A stretch of 64,000 nucleotides of DNA, taken from the NCBI GenBank assembly GCA_023053545.1, contig JAKZAN010000001.1, forward strand, positions 4,360,565 through 4,424,564. Direction: 5' to 3'. Below the pieces are notes generated by a model, which did not search any database, had not been told where the DNA came from, and saw nothing but the letters and a program-made list of their open reading frames with translations. Source of the stretch: Lepidurus packardi. Lineage: Eukaryota; Arthropoda; Branchiopoda; Notostraca; Triopsidae. The position numbers and the translations under genes were made by a program. Position 1 is the first letter of the stretch. Each line of letters begins with the position of its first letter. Below are positions 26,695-39,100 of the stretch, one piece after another.

Positions 26695-28343
26695 TTGTGT
26701 AGAAAAAGCCCTTTCTCTGCGCAAAACAACAGAACGCAAATCAAACATCTGACCTTCACAGACAGTCGCCAACGTAGCATAGAGAAACTCGACACCGCAA
26801 TGCTAAAATTCATCAAAGAAATGCAAACAAAACGAAACGACGAAAATAGACAAATCAAAATTGAACTGGACGCCATTAACAGTACCTTGAGACACCTAAC
26901 ATTGAGATACCTAACAGACACTAATGAAGGCCATTTCATACGAAGATTCAACCCCCAACTTAATTCCGAGGCAAAAACGGGGAATCCTTAACGGTGGAGG
27001 TGAAGTCTTGCGCTGGCTTTTTGGCACCCTTAGCAGCAAAGATCTAGAAGACATTAACCGAAAATTCAGCAGGATAACAAAGGACAATAGAATGCTGTAT
27101 CATTTAGAAGAACAGGCTACATTACTAAACGGCACGTACCTGCAGGTCCGGAAAAATGTGGACGCTATTTCAAAAATTACGAAAGCAGTGAGTAGCCTTG
27201 CCAGTAGTGTTGAAGACCTCGAAGCTGTGATTGCAGAATTTGGAGATTTTTATGCGTTTACGTGGAATTTTGCTCGAAAATTGGACAACGCTTATCATAC
27301 CCTTGGTACCATTATACTTTGGTTACACCAAAACGTTAATAACATGAACACGGGCTTGTCAACAATAGCGTCAGGACGACTTTCACCAAACATAATTCCT
27401 CCAACAGAGCTATGGCAAATTCTTCAAGAAGTAAGCCGCTACCTATCCCGCAACTGGGTCGTAACAAAGGCGGCAGAACCAGGGAACATGTGGACCCATT
27501 ATCAGGAATTCCGGGTGCGTTCAGCAGCAACACTCCAAGGCACACTGAAAATCTTCGTGGACATACCACTACAAGATTTAAGTACTACACTTGATCTTTA
27601 TCAACTAATAGCTCTACCGACTTTTTTTACCTGGAGGGAATTTCTCAGTTGTCTATGAGACACAATACGATTATCTCGGCTTAACAAGCGACAGACAGTC
27701 GTATGTTGAATTTACTTCCTCAGAATTGGCAGAAACTTGTACAACAGGATCAGCGAAGATTTGCTCCACCAGTAAAGCCCTCACGCGTGGCATCCATGGG
27801 CGCTCTTGCTTGTATGCTGCGTTCTTTAATGATACTGTCTTGATTGCGGAATTGTGCAAAAAGACAGTCCGAATAGACGGCAGGCCATTGTGTCATTACC
27901 TTGGGAAAAACAAATGGATCTATTCAATACCTCAACCAATGCAACTTACAATATCTTGCCCAGAAGAACGACGTCCAGAAGCCTACAGCAAGAGTTCCAG
28001 TGTCCAGCTAAATGATGTGGGCATCTTAGAACTACCGGATGGCTGCTCAGCTCACTCCGGGTGGTGGACCTTTCCGGCAAACTTGGAAAAACTTAATAAT
28101 TATACAATCCACACCAGCACTATAGACGTAAAAAATATCTTTTCCGATTTAGATTTTAACTTACCATATCCTGTTGTGCAACTCCCAAAACCAAATCATC
28201 AAGGATTAACGCAAATTACCAAAGACATTTTGGAAGACCTACAGAAAAAAAGTACATTAGACCCAAATTGGGAAATCAGATACAAGTTGTTCGAAAAAGC
28301 AGTTCAAGATTCAAAACCTATTTTTAACAAGACGACAGGATGA
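26695..28343 (+). pseudogene. F-type (errantivirus/baculovirus-like) envelope fusion protein remnant
   Basis: A captured membrane-fusion glycoprotein gene of the family found in insect gypsy/errantiviruses and baculoviruses. Visible features: an N-terminal segment with no signal peptide, a furin-type RQKR site near 26970-26982 followed by a glycine-rich fusion-peptide-like stretch, long heptad-like helices (about 27040-27330), a Cys-containing domain (27725-28080) and a helical stalk. The reading frame changes near 26950 and again at a T7 run near 27622-27630. The frame stops at 28341-28343 before any membrane anchor or cytoplasmic tail. With no signal peptide, no anchor and two frame breaks it cannot make a working envelope. 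No gag or pol lies beside it. Confidence 0.7.
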
Positions 28344-29107
28344 ACTGTCGAATAAGCTGTGCCAGGGAGTCCGTGTGAGTTGTGGATGACGTGGTGTTCT
28401 GTGGTTCTGGTAGATGGCTGTGTAGTTGAATGACGGTGGTCAAGCGTGTGTTGATGTGTGTTATTATATGTTAAGAAAATCGACACTGGTTTTGATCTGT
28501 TGTAAAAGTGTATAATTAGCTGTTTGGTAATTATTCTGTGTTGTTTTGTTTGGTAAGTTTTATTTGTTTCTGCGTAGTTTTGGTAATTTGTTTTTGTGGG
28601 TATGAATGTTAGTGTGTCATGAGTTTCGTTATGCTTTACTAAGGAGTGTTGTGTTTAGAGAGCTGAGAGTTAAGCGATATTTGTGTATTTATTTGCAAAT
28701 TTGAGTACGACGTCGTTGGCCTTAGGTGGTGTATCTGTTGTCGTTTTTGCCACTTGTCTGTTTAATGTAGTTTCATTGCATTATTTTGAGTATTCGTTTT
28801 TATTGCTTTAGTTTTTTAATTGCTTAGTTTTTTTGTGTGACAATTTTTTTGGCATTTCGTTTTGGAACGCGTCTTGTTGTAAGATAAGAATTGGTATATT
28901 AATAACCTTTTTTTTATTGTAGACACGTTTGGTATATAGTCTTTGTTTTGCGGCTTGTGGAGCTGTTGCGGTTTTACCTGTAAGAATTGCAGTGTTATAA
29001 TTAATAAACGACAGTTTAATTGGAACATTTATATTGAAATCGTCTTGGATACAGGTACATGATTACAGAAATGTCACAAAATAGTGGAGGGGATTAGTAT
29101 GGGTTCT
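28344..29107. other. AT-rich spacer between envelope remnant and RPA-like gene
   Basis: T-rich on the plus strand with no coding signal; it lies just downstream of the minus-strand RPA-like gene and would include its 3' UTR. Confidence 0.4.
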
Positions 29108-30151
29108 TTAAGGGTTTTGGGTAATGTTAACTACTTCTTTTTTTTGTTCATCCACAGTGTATATGATGTCCGTTGCTGTAAGAATCTTAATAACCAAGTC
29201 GGTCGTGTTGTGTGGCGTCAACTCCTGGTTTTCGGCTTTTCTGAAGATATTTTGCAGGAGTTCGCTGTTTATTGAAGCCTCCAGGATGTCGCATTCGTGT
29301 TGAAACCCAAGCGTGGCTTCAATGTTCGGGGGTGTGGTGGCGTTGAGCTGCATCCGTTTGCAACTTCCGCAGTGGAATAGAATTTCGTTGTTGTCCTCCC
29401 ATTCTGTTTTTTTCTTACAGGCCAGGCAAGTTCGGTTAATCTGCACGTTGCAGTGAGCGACTCCGCTGAAGGTTAGTTGTCTGGGTGGTTCCATTGTTGC
29501 TGGTGGTGTGGGTACAGAAAGATTTGTCGCCGATTCTTGGATGCGAGACTGCTGCGTTAGACTTATGTTGTTATAATCCTGATTGTAGACAACATCCGTA
29601 ATGTCATACACTTGGTTCAGGACTAAGTCTATGTTTTGATTTTTCCAGCAGATTAATTTGGCTTCTGAAGTTTCGTCAGCAATGATGACCTCTCTGTACA
29701 TTTGGCCGGTTGCGGTCTTGTGGTCCTCCGTGATTTGCTGAATCTGGACGGTGATCAGGTAACGTTCGTTGGGATATTGCGTGCAGGTTTGAAGCGTTGC
29801 TCGCTGTTGTGGGCGAGAAGCGTACTGAAAGGGTGGACGCGGGATTGCTTCGGTCACTTGCGATGCCTGATTAATTTTGATGACGTCGTATTTTGTCTTC
29901 TTTTTAGGTGTCTGGTGTTCGCTTTGGCTGGTCAGTGATGGGCGGATGGTGATGGGTATTTTTTCGGCGAAAAAACGCTTCATTCGGTTATATGAGCCTG
30001 GGACAAAGGAAATGCATTCCTCGTATTGCGTTGGGGACGTTTGCAGAAAAAATCTGAAGTTCTGGGACTTGGTGCCAAATTTTGAAGGACTCTGATTGTC
30101 ACGGAGCACAGAAATGTCATGGATAAACCCCGTGTTTGCGTTGGAAGCCAT
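29108..30151 (-). CDS. RPA-like single-strand DNA-binding protein of the Helentron
   Basis: A 347-residue single-exon protein resembling the large subunit of replication protein A as carried by Helitrons. An OB-fold-like region spans about 125-205 (RYLITVQIQQI ... AKLICWKNQNIDLVLNQVYDI), followed by a four-Cys zinc ribbon (CLAC at 242-245, CGSC at 261-264) and a short C-terminal fold (about 275-345). The start ATG at 30149-30151 is followed by MASNANTGFI. It lies on the same strand as, and 3.0 kb downstream of, the Rep-helicase gene, fitting a role in protecting single-stranded intermediates. Assignment rests on fold-level pattern and context; a host-derived OB-fold protein is the alternative. 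Confidence 0.65.
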   Translation of the reverse strand: MASNANTGFIHDISVLRDNQSPSKFGTKSQNFRFFLQTSPTQYEECISFVPGSYNRMKRFFAEKIPITIRPSLTSQSEHQTPKKKTKYDVIKINQASQVTEAIPRPPFQYASRPQQRATLQTCTQYPNERYLITVQIQQITEDHKTATGQMYREVIIADETSEAKLICWKNQNIDLVLNQVYDITDVVYNQDYNNISLTQQSRIQESATNLSVPTPPATMEPPRQLTFSGVAHCNVQINRTCLACKKKTEWEDNNEILFHCGSCKRMQLNATTPPNIEATLGFQHECDILEASINSELLQNIFRKAENQELTPHNTTDLVIKILTATDIIYTVDEQKKEVVNITQNP

Positions 30152-33100
30152 GGATTGATCTCTATAAAAGTTCGATACATTATTTTTTAAGAAAAGTAAA
30201 TGTTTTTTTTTAAAGTACTTTTTTTAGAGTGAATGGTTACTTACTTTTTTCAGTGTGCCTTATAGTAGTAGGGTGCTGTTTCGAAGGTACTGTATGCGAA
30301 TTGTGACTGGACTGTTCTTGGTTGTTCCTTGTCAGGTCTTTTATACTCGGATTGGATCGTAGAGTTGAGGTCTGGAAGAATAGATTCATCCTAAAGTCAG
30401 GTCCGGTCAAAAGTTCAGGTCAGTCATTAGGGAAAAAGATTCAGTCAATAATCAGGTCGTTCTCTCCTCCCTTTGTTAACGAAAAGGGTGAATTTGCAAA
30501 GAAAAAAGTTCCAAAGGGTACAACCAGTTAATGAGAGTCATGTAAAATTTTCATCCTTAGTTCGAGTGTCAAAGCACGCTCTGAAATTTCATTAGTTTGG
30601 TAGGATGGTCACGTTCTTTTGCGTACCATGTCTTGCACTTTCCACTATTAGCGGCCTAAAAGTGTTCTTTTAGAGTTGTTTCTTTCGTTTTGTTTTTTAA
30701 GGGCGTCATGTTGGGGGATGACGTAGTTAAGAAATGGCACTTGGGTTAAATGTCGACGATCGTTGCTTTGTTTGCAAAAATTTTGGATACAATTTTCCTT
30801 AATCGATGCTTGGAGTTTTCCATTTTCACCGAAAAAACATAATCTTGCTTTGTAAGTGAGTAAGATATATGCTTGGTTTTACTTGGATCCATTTGCACTT
30901 TCTGCGGATGATGGTATAGGATTTTTTTCCCCAATAAAACGAATATAGAAACTTTCCCACCTGTAAAAAACCCTGCGTGAAAATAACACAATCCAATGAC
31001 GAGAAAAGACGTAAAAAGTAAAAAAAAGAAGTAAAAGGAAACGAGAAGCTGCCGTTCAAAACTCCCAATCAACTGGAACAGAAAAAAAAAATATGGCATC
31101 TCTTAACGAATATCCTATGCTATAATCAAGGTCCCCTAGTGTGGTTATATAAAAATGGCGGAAATAACAGAAAAAACAACCAAGAAAAGCGTGGATTCAA
31201 ATGTAAAAGAGCAGGTGTCGCTCGATCGCATTGAAACGACAACGTGGAAGTTTGGATATCCGTTATACATATACGTTCGCAGATACGTTCGCTTTCCGTA
31301 GAGGATGAGCGGTAGTAGATGGTTTGTATCTTCTTTGTGGAATTGCGTGAGTACTTTACGACACAGAAAGTGTAGGTAGATGTTGCGCCTTTTTTTTCTA
31401 TGGATAAGATTATGTTTAAATAATTGTTTTCTTGGAGAAGATAGGATTTTGATAGGATAAAAAGCCGGAGAGAGCATGCAAAAATTGGAGTTCGTTAACG
31501 GAGAGTGTGGCATGATACTCTTAACAAAAACTTAGGAAAGCGATTTGATTGGAAAGAAGTTATGTTAAGATTTTACGATGTAGCGCTAAGGGAGTCAAAG
31601 TTAGCATGCATTTTAGTTCGAACAGGATTTATGGAGAGAAATTACTTATCGGTGATAATTGACAGGATATAGTAGTCATTCTTTTGTAAGAGAGAATGAC
31701 GGTCTCAGTTGTAGCTGCTCCAAGTGAGGATGTTGATAATGTTGGACGTTTGTTGATCTTGTTAAGTTGATATAAAATAGCACGTTTGGGTGTTGTAACG
31801 GTTTGTGTTAGCGATGCATGCTTGTAGAACTTGCGTAATGGGAAAGTGCGTAATTAGTCCTAGAGAGAAAGTAAACGTTGATTCTAATTAGAATTAAGAT
31901 TTTCAGGGAGCTCGTAAAAATTTTTCAATAGAAAAGTTCTTAATGATTTTACCATAGTTTTTGTCGATAGTCTTCTCCCGTAGTTTATCAATGCTGGGCT
32001 GGGAGCTTTTCTTCACACTTTTTACATTACGAAGGAAAGTGATTTTTTTTCTCAGTTCAGCAAGTTATCTACGGTTTTCATATTTGACAGAAATATAAGC
32101 ATCGCGTATGAGAAAGAAGCGGACTTGGAGTGGTGAATGTTGATAAACTAGAAATATTCCAGTTGTCCTAAATTGTTTGTGTTCTCTCTGCACTGTTGCA
32201 TTCTGTTGTGAAAGAAAGATAATGAAAAGGAATAGTCTCCTGAAAATGAGTCAATTTGTAAATTTCTTCAGAAAATAGAATTAGAAAGAATAAGAAGTCA
32301 TATATACTTACTTGTATTTATTGCAGTTTTCCAACTGCAGTAGGGTCCGGTTAAAAAGTCTTGAAATTTTTAGCGAAATGCCATTGTTGGAAAATGGGTA
32401 CGAGCGTATAAGTAGCCTATAATTGTTGGGAAGGCGCGAAATGTACTGAATGTAATTGCGGGGTTATTGATTCCTGTGTTTCGAATTTGTATTGTATACT
32501 ATGTCAGGAAGTGTTATGTATGGTATATACAGGGAGCATTTATTGAATGGTATTTGGGCAAACTACGATGAAAAGCATTTCACTTGACAGATTAAATGTC
32601 AATAAGTGTAATACTGTACTGGATAGAAATATTATTATGAATTTAGATATTTTGAGAGATGTTCTCTTGTCGTGTGTTCTTATTTCGTGTTATGTGTACG
32701 TACAGATACGTCACATATTTTTGTGTGGGGACGGCGATGGAGGAGTTTCGAGTTGGGGGGGGGGGGGGGGATTGGTCCTTTTTGTACTGTTTTCTGGTGG
32801 TGGTTAGTTGGAAAAAGAGAGGGTCAGTCAGAAAGAGTTAATAAGAGAAGGTGGAAAGCGATAGTCGGTTGAGTTGGAGCTGAGTTGAGTTGTCAATGTG
32901 CTGGAGAAAGAAGTTAAGCGGCAGTATAGTTATAGCGCCGAGTTATATAGAGGAGTGATTAAGCAACTGTTTATTTGTGGGAATGAAATACAGCTGATCG
33001 TTTATTTTGTTCTAAAACGTTTTCGTGTGCTTGCATAACATTCGTTTACATAAAATATATTTATATTTAAACTTATTATTTTATAAATTAAATTTGTACG

Positions 33101-33160
33101 TCCATGTTTCATCTTCTTATATGATTGATAATGCATGTGTAAGTCCTTGGCAGTTTGAGG
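30152..33160. other. Spacer between RPA-like and Helentron genes
   Basis: No recognised gene. A 47-codon plus-strand ORF starts at 31155 (MAEITEKTTKKSVDS) just after a TATATAAAA box; a 122-residue minus ORF overlaps it (31145-31513). Neither matches a family I know. A G14 run lies near 32755-32770. Confidence 0.35.
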
Positions 33161-36100
33161 TTAAGTATCAGGTAATTGAATGTGAATAATTTTGTGATCT
33201 GAATAGTATGTTTCATACACACCAGTTTTAGGATTGTGTAAGTTAGAGTAAATATGATCCAACGTTGATGAATAGTCGGTTGTATAGGAAGTAATATGCT
33301 GTCTTAGAGTCAGGGGTTTGAGTATGTCGGCAATTTTGGCAGCGTATGTAGTGTGAGTATGCATATTGACATTAAAATCGCCCATAAGTATAATTCTTTC
33401 AAAGGAGCTGTCAACGTCTCGTACGAGTTGCTCCAGTGCGTCGTACAACTTTTCTATATTGTGCCCATGATGTCTATATAATACGTATACTGCTAATCGT
33501 AATTCCTTAACATGATAGGTAGCTACTTCAAGGTATTTGTTGGAACACAGACGAGTAAAAATTCCAGTAAGTTTGGAATAAATAACGATTCCATAAGGTG
33601 AATTACCCTGGTGAGTTGTAGCGAAATCCATACGGTGTAACTGGAAGTCTGGTAAGTTATAGTCGTTGTCTCTATCAGTTGTGCATAAACGAGTTTCACA
33701 CATGGCAAATATAGCGGTCATTGCGATGAAAGGATCACATAGAATGTCGGGAATGTGTTTTCGTAATGAGACGACGTTTAGGAACGCCACGATTTTTGTT
33801 TCAGATAGAACAACAGATCTTACGTCCTCCAGTGTGAGTTTTTGAGGATTGCTTCGGAGACGATCCACTTCATTTTTTATGTCGGAAGACACTTTAATAC
33901 CGGATTCATTAAGATCTTCAATGTAAAGGCCATCAAGTCGTTTGGCTCTGCTGATCGCTACGTAATGCATGTTGCATGTTGCGTGAGCCAAGTTAACAAC
34001 CACCTGCTCCATCGTTTGTCCTTGAGCACGATGAATTGTTTTTGAGCTATTAGGTCTTAACGGGTACTGGAGTCGCTCGAATTCTGTTCTAAGGAACGTG
34101 TATCTACAAGTTACAGGGAATACAGGTGTCCATTGTTTTGAAACTGTGCAGTCTTGTTGGTATAATTGTAGATATTTGTCACGGCAATGCTTACCCACAG
34201 AACTGTCTTTAAATTCTACCCAAATGGGAGCCTGTTTCGAACAATGTAATATAGGACACGTGTGCTTAAAATTCGCGTCAACATTGTCTTTACCTAGAGG
34301 TGGTAAATTTTGTGGTAATCTTCTAATTGTACATTCGGATCCATTCGCCATACCATCACTAACGTCAGAGTTAATATTATACTCAAAAGGCAAATCAATT
34401 GCTATGAATAAATAACGAATACTGTTACTACTAGTAGTTTTATTAGGTAACTTCTTTAATAAAGAATTTGTATCGATACCCTTACAGCCTTTTATGGGCA
34501 TATCATTACTAACTATTAAAATTTTATCATTTTGCGCATTTTCCCATTCTTTTTGGTTGTAGCAGTCAACGTCGTTATTTCGGTAACTAATCCGTTGTAT
34601 ATGTGGAGGGGGCTTCGGAGAAATTCGGCTACGCAATAAGGAAGTATCTTCCTTTGTATGTTTTCCTTCACGTAGACGGTTCAGTAGCTCGGCGAACTTT
34701 AAGTCTTCTTTTTGTCGCATAATTTGTTGTAGTTCATAAATTTTAAAGTTGTCTATCCACAGATGTTGGGCTAAGCAACGTGCCCCTGTATTTGAATATT
34801 TGAAAATAGGCTGGGCCTTTGTAGGTGGTAGCTGAAAGAGATCACCGACACATAATATTGATTTGCCTCCAAATATTCGGGAACAGCCAAATATTTCTTT
34901 CAAACGGAAATCAATATAATAAAGCATATTTATTCCAACCATGGAAACTTCGTCTATTATAAAAAGCTGTACGTCACGGAATAATATGGCTAATTGGGAG
35001 CGAACTTGTGAATTTAGGGACAAAAAAGAATTGTTAGCATCAAACATTTTGCCAGCTGGAATATGAAACGTGCTGTGTATTGTTGATCCGCCTACACTGA
35101 ATGCTGCTTTGCCTGTGTAAGCTACTATTACAACTTTCTTTGTATCAGGATTCGAGTTAGGAGCCTTATTATAGTACCGTGTTAAGCACGCGTTAATAGC
35201 TCGAACAACCACACTTTTTCCAGTCCCCGCTCCACCGCTTAGGTATCTGCAATAGCTTCCAGTTTTTGTTTTATGCATAAATAACAGATCTAAAACAAAT
35301 AATCGTTGTTCTACATTAAGACTACGCATTAAACTGTAATACTCTTCGTCTTGTAATCCGTAATGTTCTATTACCCTTACTGCCTTCCCTAGTCCCGCAT
35401 CATCAACGCTGCAAGTCGGTAAGTCTCTTCCTATATCTGGAATTGGCATACAGTTATACTCGGGATCGTACATTTGATTAGGGGCATTTTCTTGCTCTTG
35501 CGTTACTTCTTCGTCTTCCGAGTCTATATGGCTGAAATAGTTACGATCAAAAAACTCGTGGAGAGGTTTCTCTAAAATATCGTCAACAGTAGAACTGTAA
35601 GGTTCATAGATGTCGCGCTCTTTTAGTACACGACGGAACACGTTATTCTGAAAATACTTCGCTTCGTAGGTTTTTTGGTCTTTCAGTTCTTTGTGGTCTC
35701 GCCATGGCCAATATAACATCAGTTTCGTGTGGTAATATTTCTCGGGGTTACCCTCACGACGATAATTCATAAAGCGTAGGATGCGTTGTTTCGTTCTAAC
35801 TGTGTATTGCGAGTTTTTGTCAGATTTCTCGCAATTTTTTGAATAGTCTTCGAATTCATTATCACTTGTCATATCATCTGAAAATTCAGCCTGTTCTAGA
35901 CAATAACCGTCATTACCGATCACAGGCGAATAATTTTTTACATATGCATGTGTGTATTTAGTTAAATATTCTGCCAAGCTAATATCACTGAGGTGTTCAG
36001 GTCTCCTAGAATATCTGTCGAAGAAGTTTTCACTAATTACGTTTTCATTATCATCGTTCATCTTCTCTATAACTGCGAAAGGTTTTGTGAGTACGACTCT

Positions 36101-39100
36101 TTCCTCAGGTTCGCACGTATTTACAAAGATGACAGATCTGCTAAACTTTCGCAGCGGTAATTGTAGAATTAAGAAAACAGCTTCTTGTACACCTACTTCT
36201 GATGAGTTCAGAAATTTATTGCCCAACATCCTGAATTTTTCTCTGATACTAAAATTGCCGTCGCGTACCTCTTGCACTACGTTACGAAGAGTCTCACTCA
36301 TTCCTCTCTGAGACTTGGTCATGTAGCTCGCAATATAGGAGGCAGCAGCGTAAGCATCGTCAACGTACTGTATATCCATATTCGCATTCCAAAACAGGAG
36401 AAGTAATGGATTAAAAGCATTTATCATACATTCATTGGGGGCACGCTTCAGAAATAGTGTTTTCTTTGGAATACGTGATCGTAAAGCACCAACATAGGTT
36501 TCTAAATTAAATCCGCATTTGCTTAAAAATTCGGAGAAAGTGGTTAAGTTTTCACTGGGTAGTTTCATGATTTCTTCTACTTTTTTCCATGCAACTCTGT
36601 ATTGCTGTAACTTAACTTTCGGCTCTGCAGAATCCAATGGCTTTAAAATCATTGTATATGGCAGTGGAGGTTTCGGAAATCCAAAGCGACATTTGTTATT
36701 TTTACCTTTTCCTTTACATGTAAAGGAATGCTTGTGTTTCTGTACTTCTTTTGCTATAGATGCTGAAGCGCCAGATAATTCGCACGTGACGTAGCAATCA
36801 ACAAAACGGATTAAGCTTTCCTCGTACGACAATTCGTCTTGAAAATCAGTGGGGCACGGCTGATTATGACACCACACGAACATATGTATGTGAGGAGACC
36901 CGCGCTGTTGAAATTCCACGCGAATTGCATAATCTTTAAGTTTACCGACTGGTTCCGTAGAGTTTCGTAAAAATTGTAATAGTATATCTACACGGTAGTT
37001 AAAATACCTAGCACAGGTAACACTGTCTTTCAATAAACGACACTTATCCAACCAAGTTAACGAGAGAAGCTCTTCCTTCGTATAAGAACGACCATCAACT
37101 GTTCTTCCTAATATGCGTAAGAGTTCTAACCATCTAGTTTCAGCGGCTGAAAAGCTGAGAAAAAAAGCCGGTGGGCCAACTTGACGTATCATGGCAAATA
37201 AATCATGACACATACGCTGGTAATAGGGAGGTGATCCACGGACGCATCTTAAGAAATTAAAACCTCCATCGAATTGTAGTGAGTGCAAAATTTCTGGATT
37301 TTTAAACATTTTAGCATTAAATGTGGTACCCGGTTTTCTATCCTTTCCTTTGACAATACGTGTTGCGAAACGCATAGTGTCCGCTATCTTTTTAATCTGT
37401 ATCTTCTTGAGTTTGAAGAAAATATTAACCTCGTCTTGAGCAACACGACGGTCAACATTCTGTAACTCGGCCTTGCAAAGAGAACTATAGGAGACCGGTC
37501 GACAACGATAACGGCGCCCTTGTAATGCAATATTGCAATCAATATTATCCAACGATGCTAGTCTAGAGTCTTTCTTAACATACACGGGCCTGGCATATCC
37601 GCAGAAAATATGCGGAAACCCCAGCTCTTCACAGTATTTATCAGTAAGCACACCGAATGGTCTTTTGTTTTCTCCGGGTGCTATGGAATGAATTACATCG
37701 TCACCCTCACCGTGAAGAAAGTTTTCATTTAGTAATACAGTATCCATGTTTACTCTAGCAATGTCTTCAGAATCCTCTTGGTCACTACTACCGTCACACA
37801 ATTCGTTTTGTGATAACGTAGTGTTCTTATCATCTTCATGTTGCACTGATCTACCGTCAATTACGCATTCTTCCGCACTTATGTGCGGCAATTCTTCTTC
37901 CGCTACAAACTGCCAGTTTTCTGCCAAAGAAATACCATGTTCAATAAATAATGGGCGTCTTACCAACAACTCTGCTGCGTAACGAACTAGATTTGGACGT
38001 ACAGTTTCCACAAATTCAGGGCGAGTATATTCTAGTTTTCTTTTTAGAGCAACTTTTATTGTCTCGAAGTCACGAAACGTGCGAGGTAATTCGGTTATAG
38101 TTTCGTCTATGTCATGAGGTATATTAATTACATTTCCCTTCAGTTTCGATTGCCCACCCTGGCGTTGTGGCTGCAATTTTAAGAACATGAGACGGGGAGA
38201 CACTAGCCTTCTTTCCATATCATTTAAAACTGTAAGCTCGTCCGGTCTTTCCGGGAAAGAAACTTGGTTTAATACAGATACTGGAGGTACTTCGCCTTTT
38301 TTTATATACTTATAACAAGTTCTGCAAACATATTGTTTATATACCGAAGTGAAACATTTTTCAAATAAATTTCTTGCACGATGACCTTCCTTGCCAGTTA
38401 ACGGTTCTACGTTTTTCCGCAACATTTCTACTGTACATAAAGTGCGTCTAAAAAATAGCTGACAGCAACAACCACAAACAAAATCGGCTCCCTCAGCAAG
38501 TAAATTTTTCAGTTTTCGCATGACTTTATCTACGGATTCAGTTTTAGTCTCTGTTGTCGTGCAAGTTTCTGTCGCGCGACTGTCTATTGAAACCGTATCG
38601 AAACATTTTAGTGTATTGTGGTAGTCAAGATCCTTCCGAGTACGGTCAATGGTTCTTTGATTTCTATGACAAAAGACCTCAGGGTGCCCTTCATGCGAAC
38701 AACTACATATGATTTCATTAGAAAAGCAACTGAGGCATCCCCTTTTAGCGTCAACAATACAATCCAGTGCTAGGAAACAACAGTTTTCGATTCTGCAGGG
38801 AGTCACAGCTAAAACTAGTGAATATATCGTAAATTCATTCGAATCGTTCCATCCTATGAAACATTCATGTATTATACTCGGAAATTCAGCTACTGTACTG
38901 TTCCTAATTACGGCACACCTATCGTACGACGTGCAATAAGATCCACAACTACGCGTGCTATTGTGACTACAAAATATGCTTAAAACGTTATCTTCTGTTC
39001 TGCAGACGGCAATGCAATAACTCCTATATTGTATAACGAAATAAGTACCCTCGCGCAACGAAAGACTGAAATAGGTACTAAATTGTGAAGGCGAAACAGT

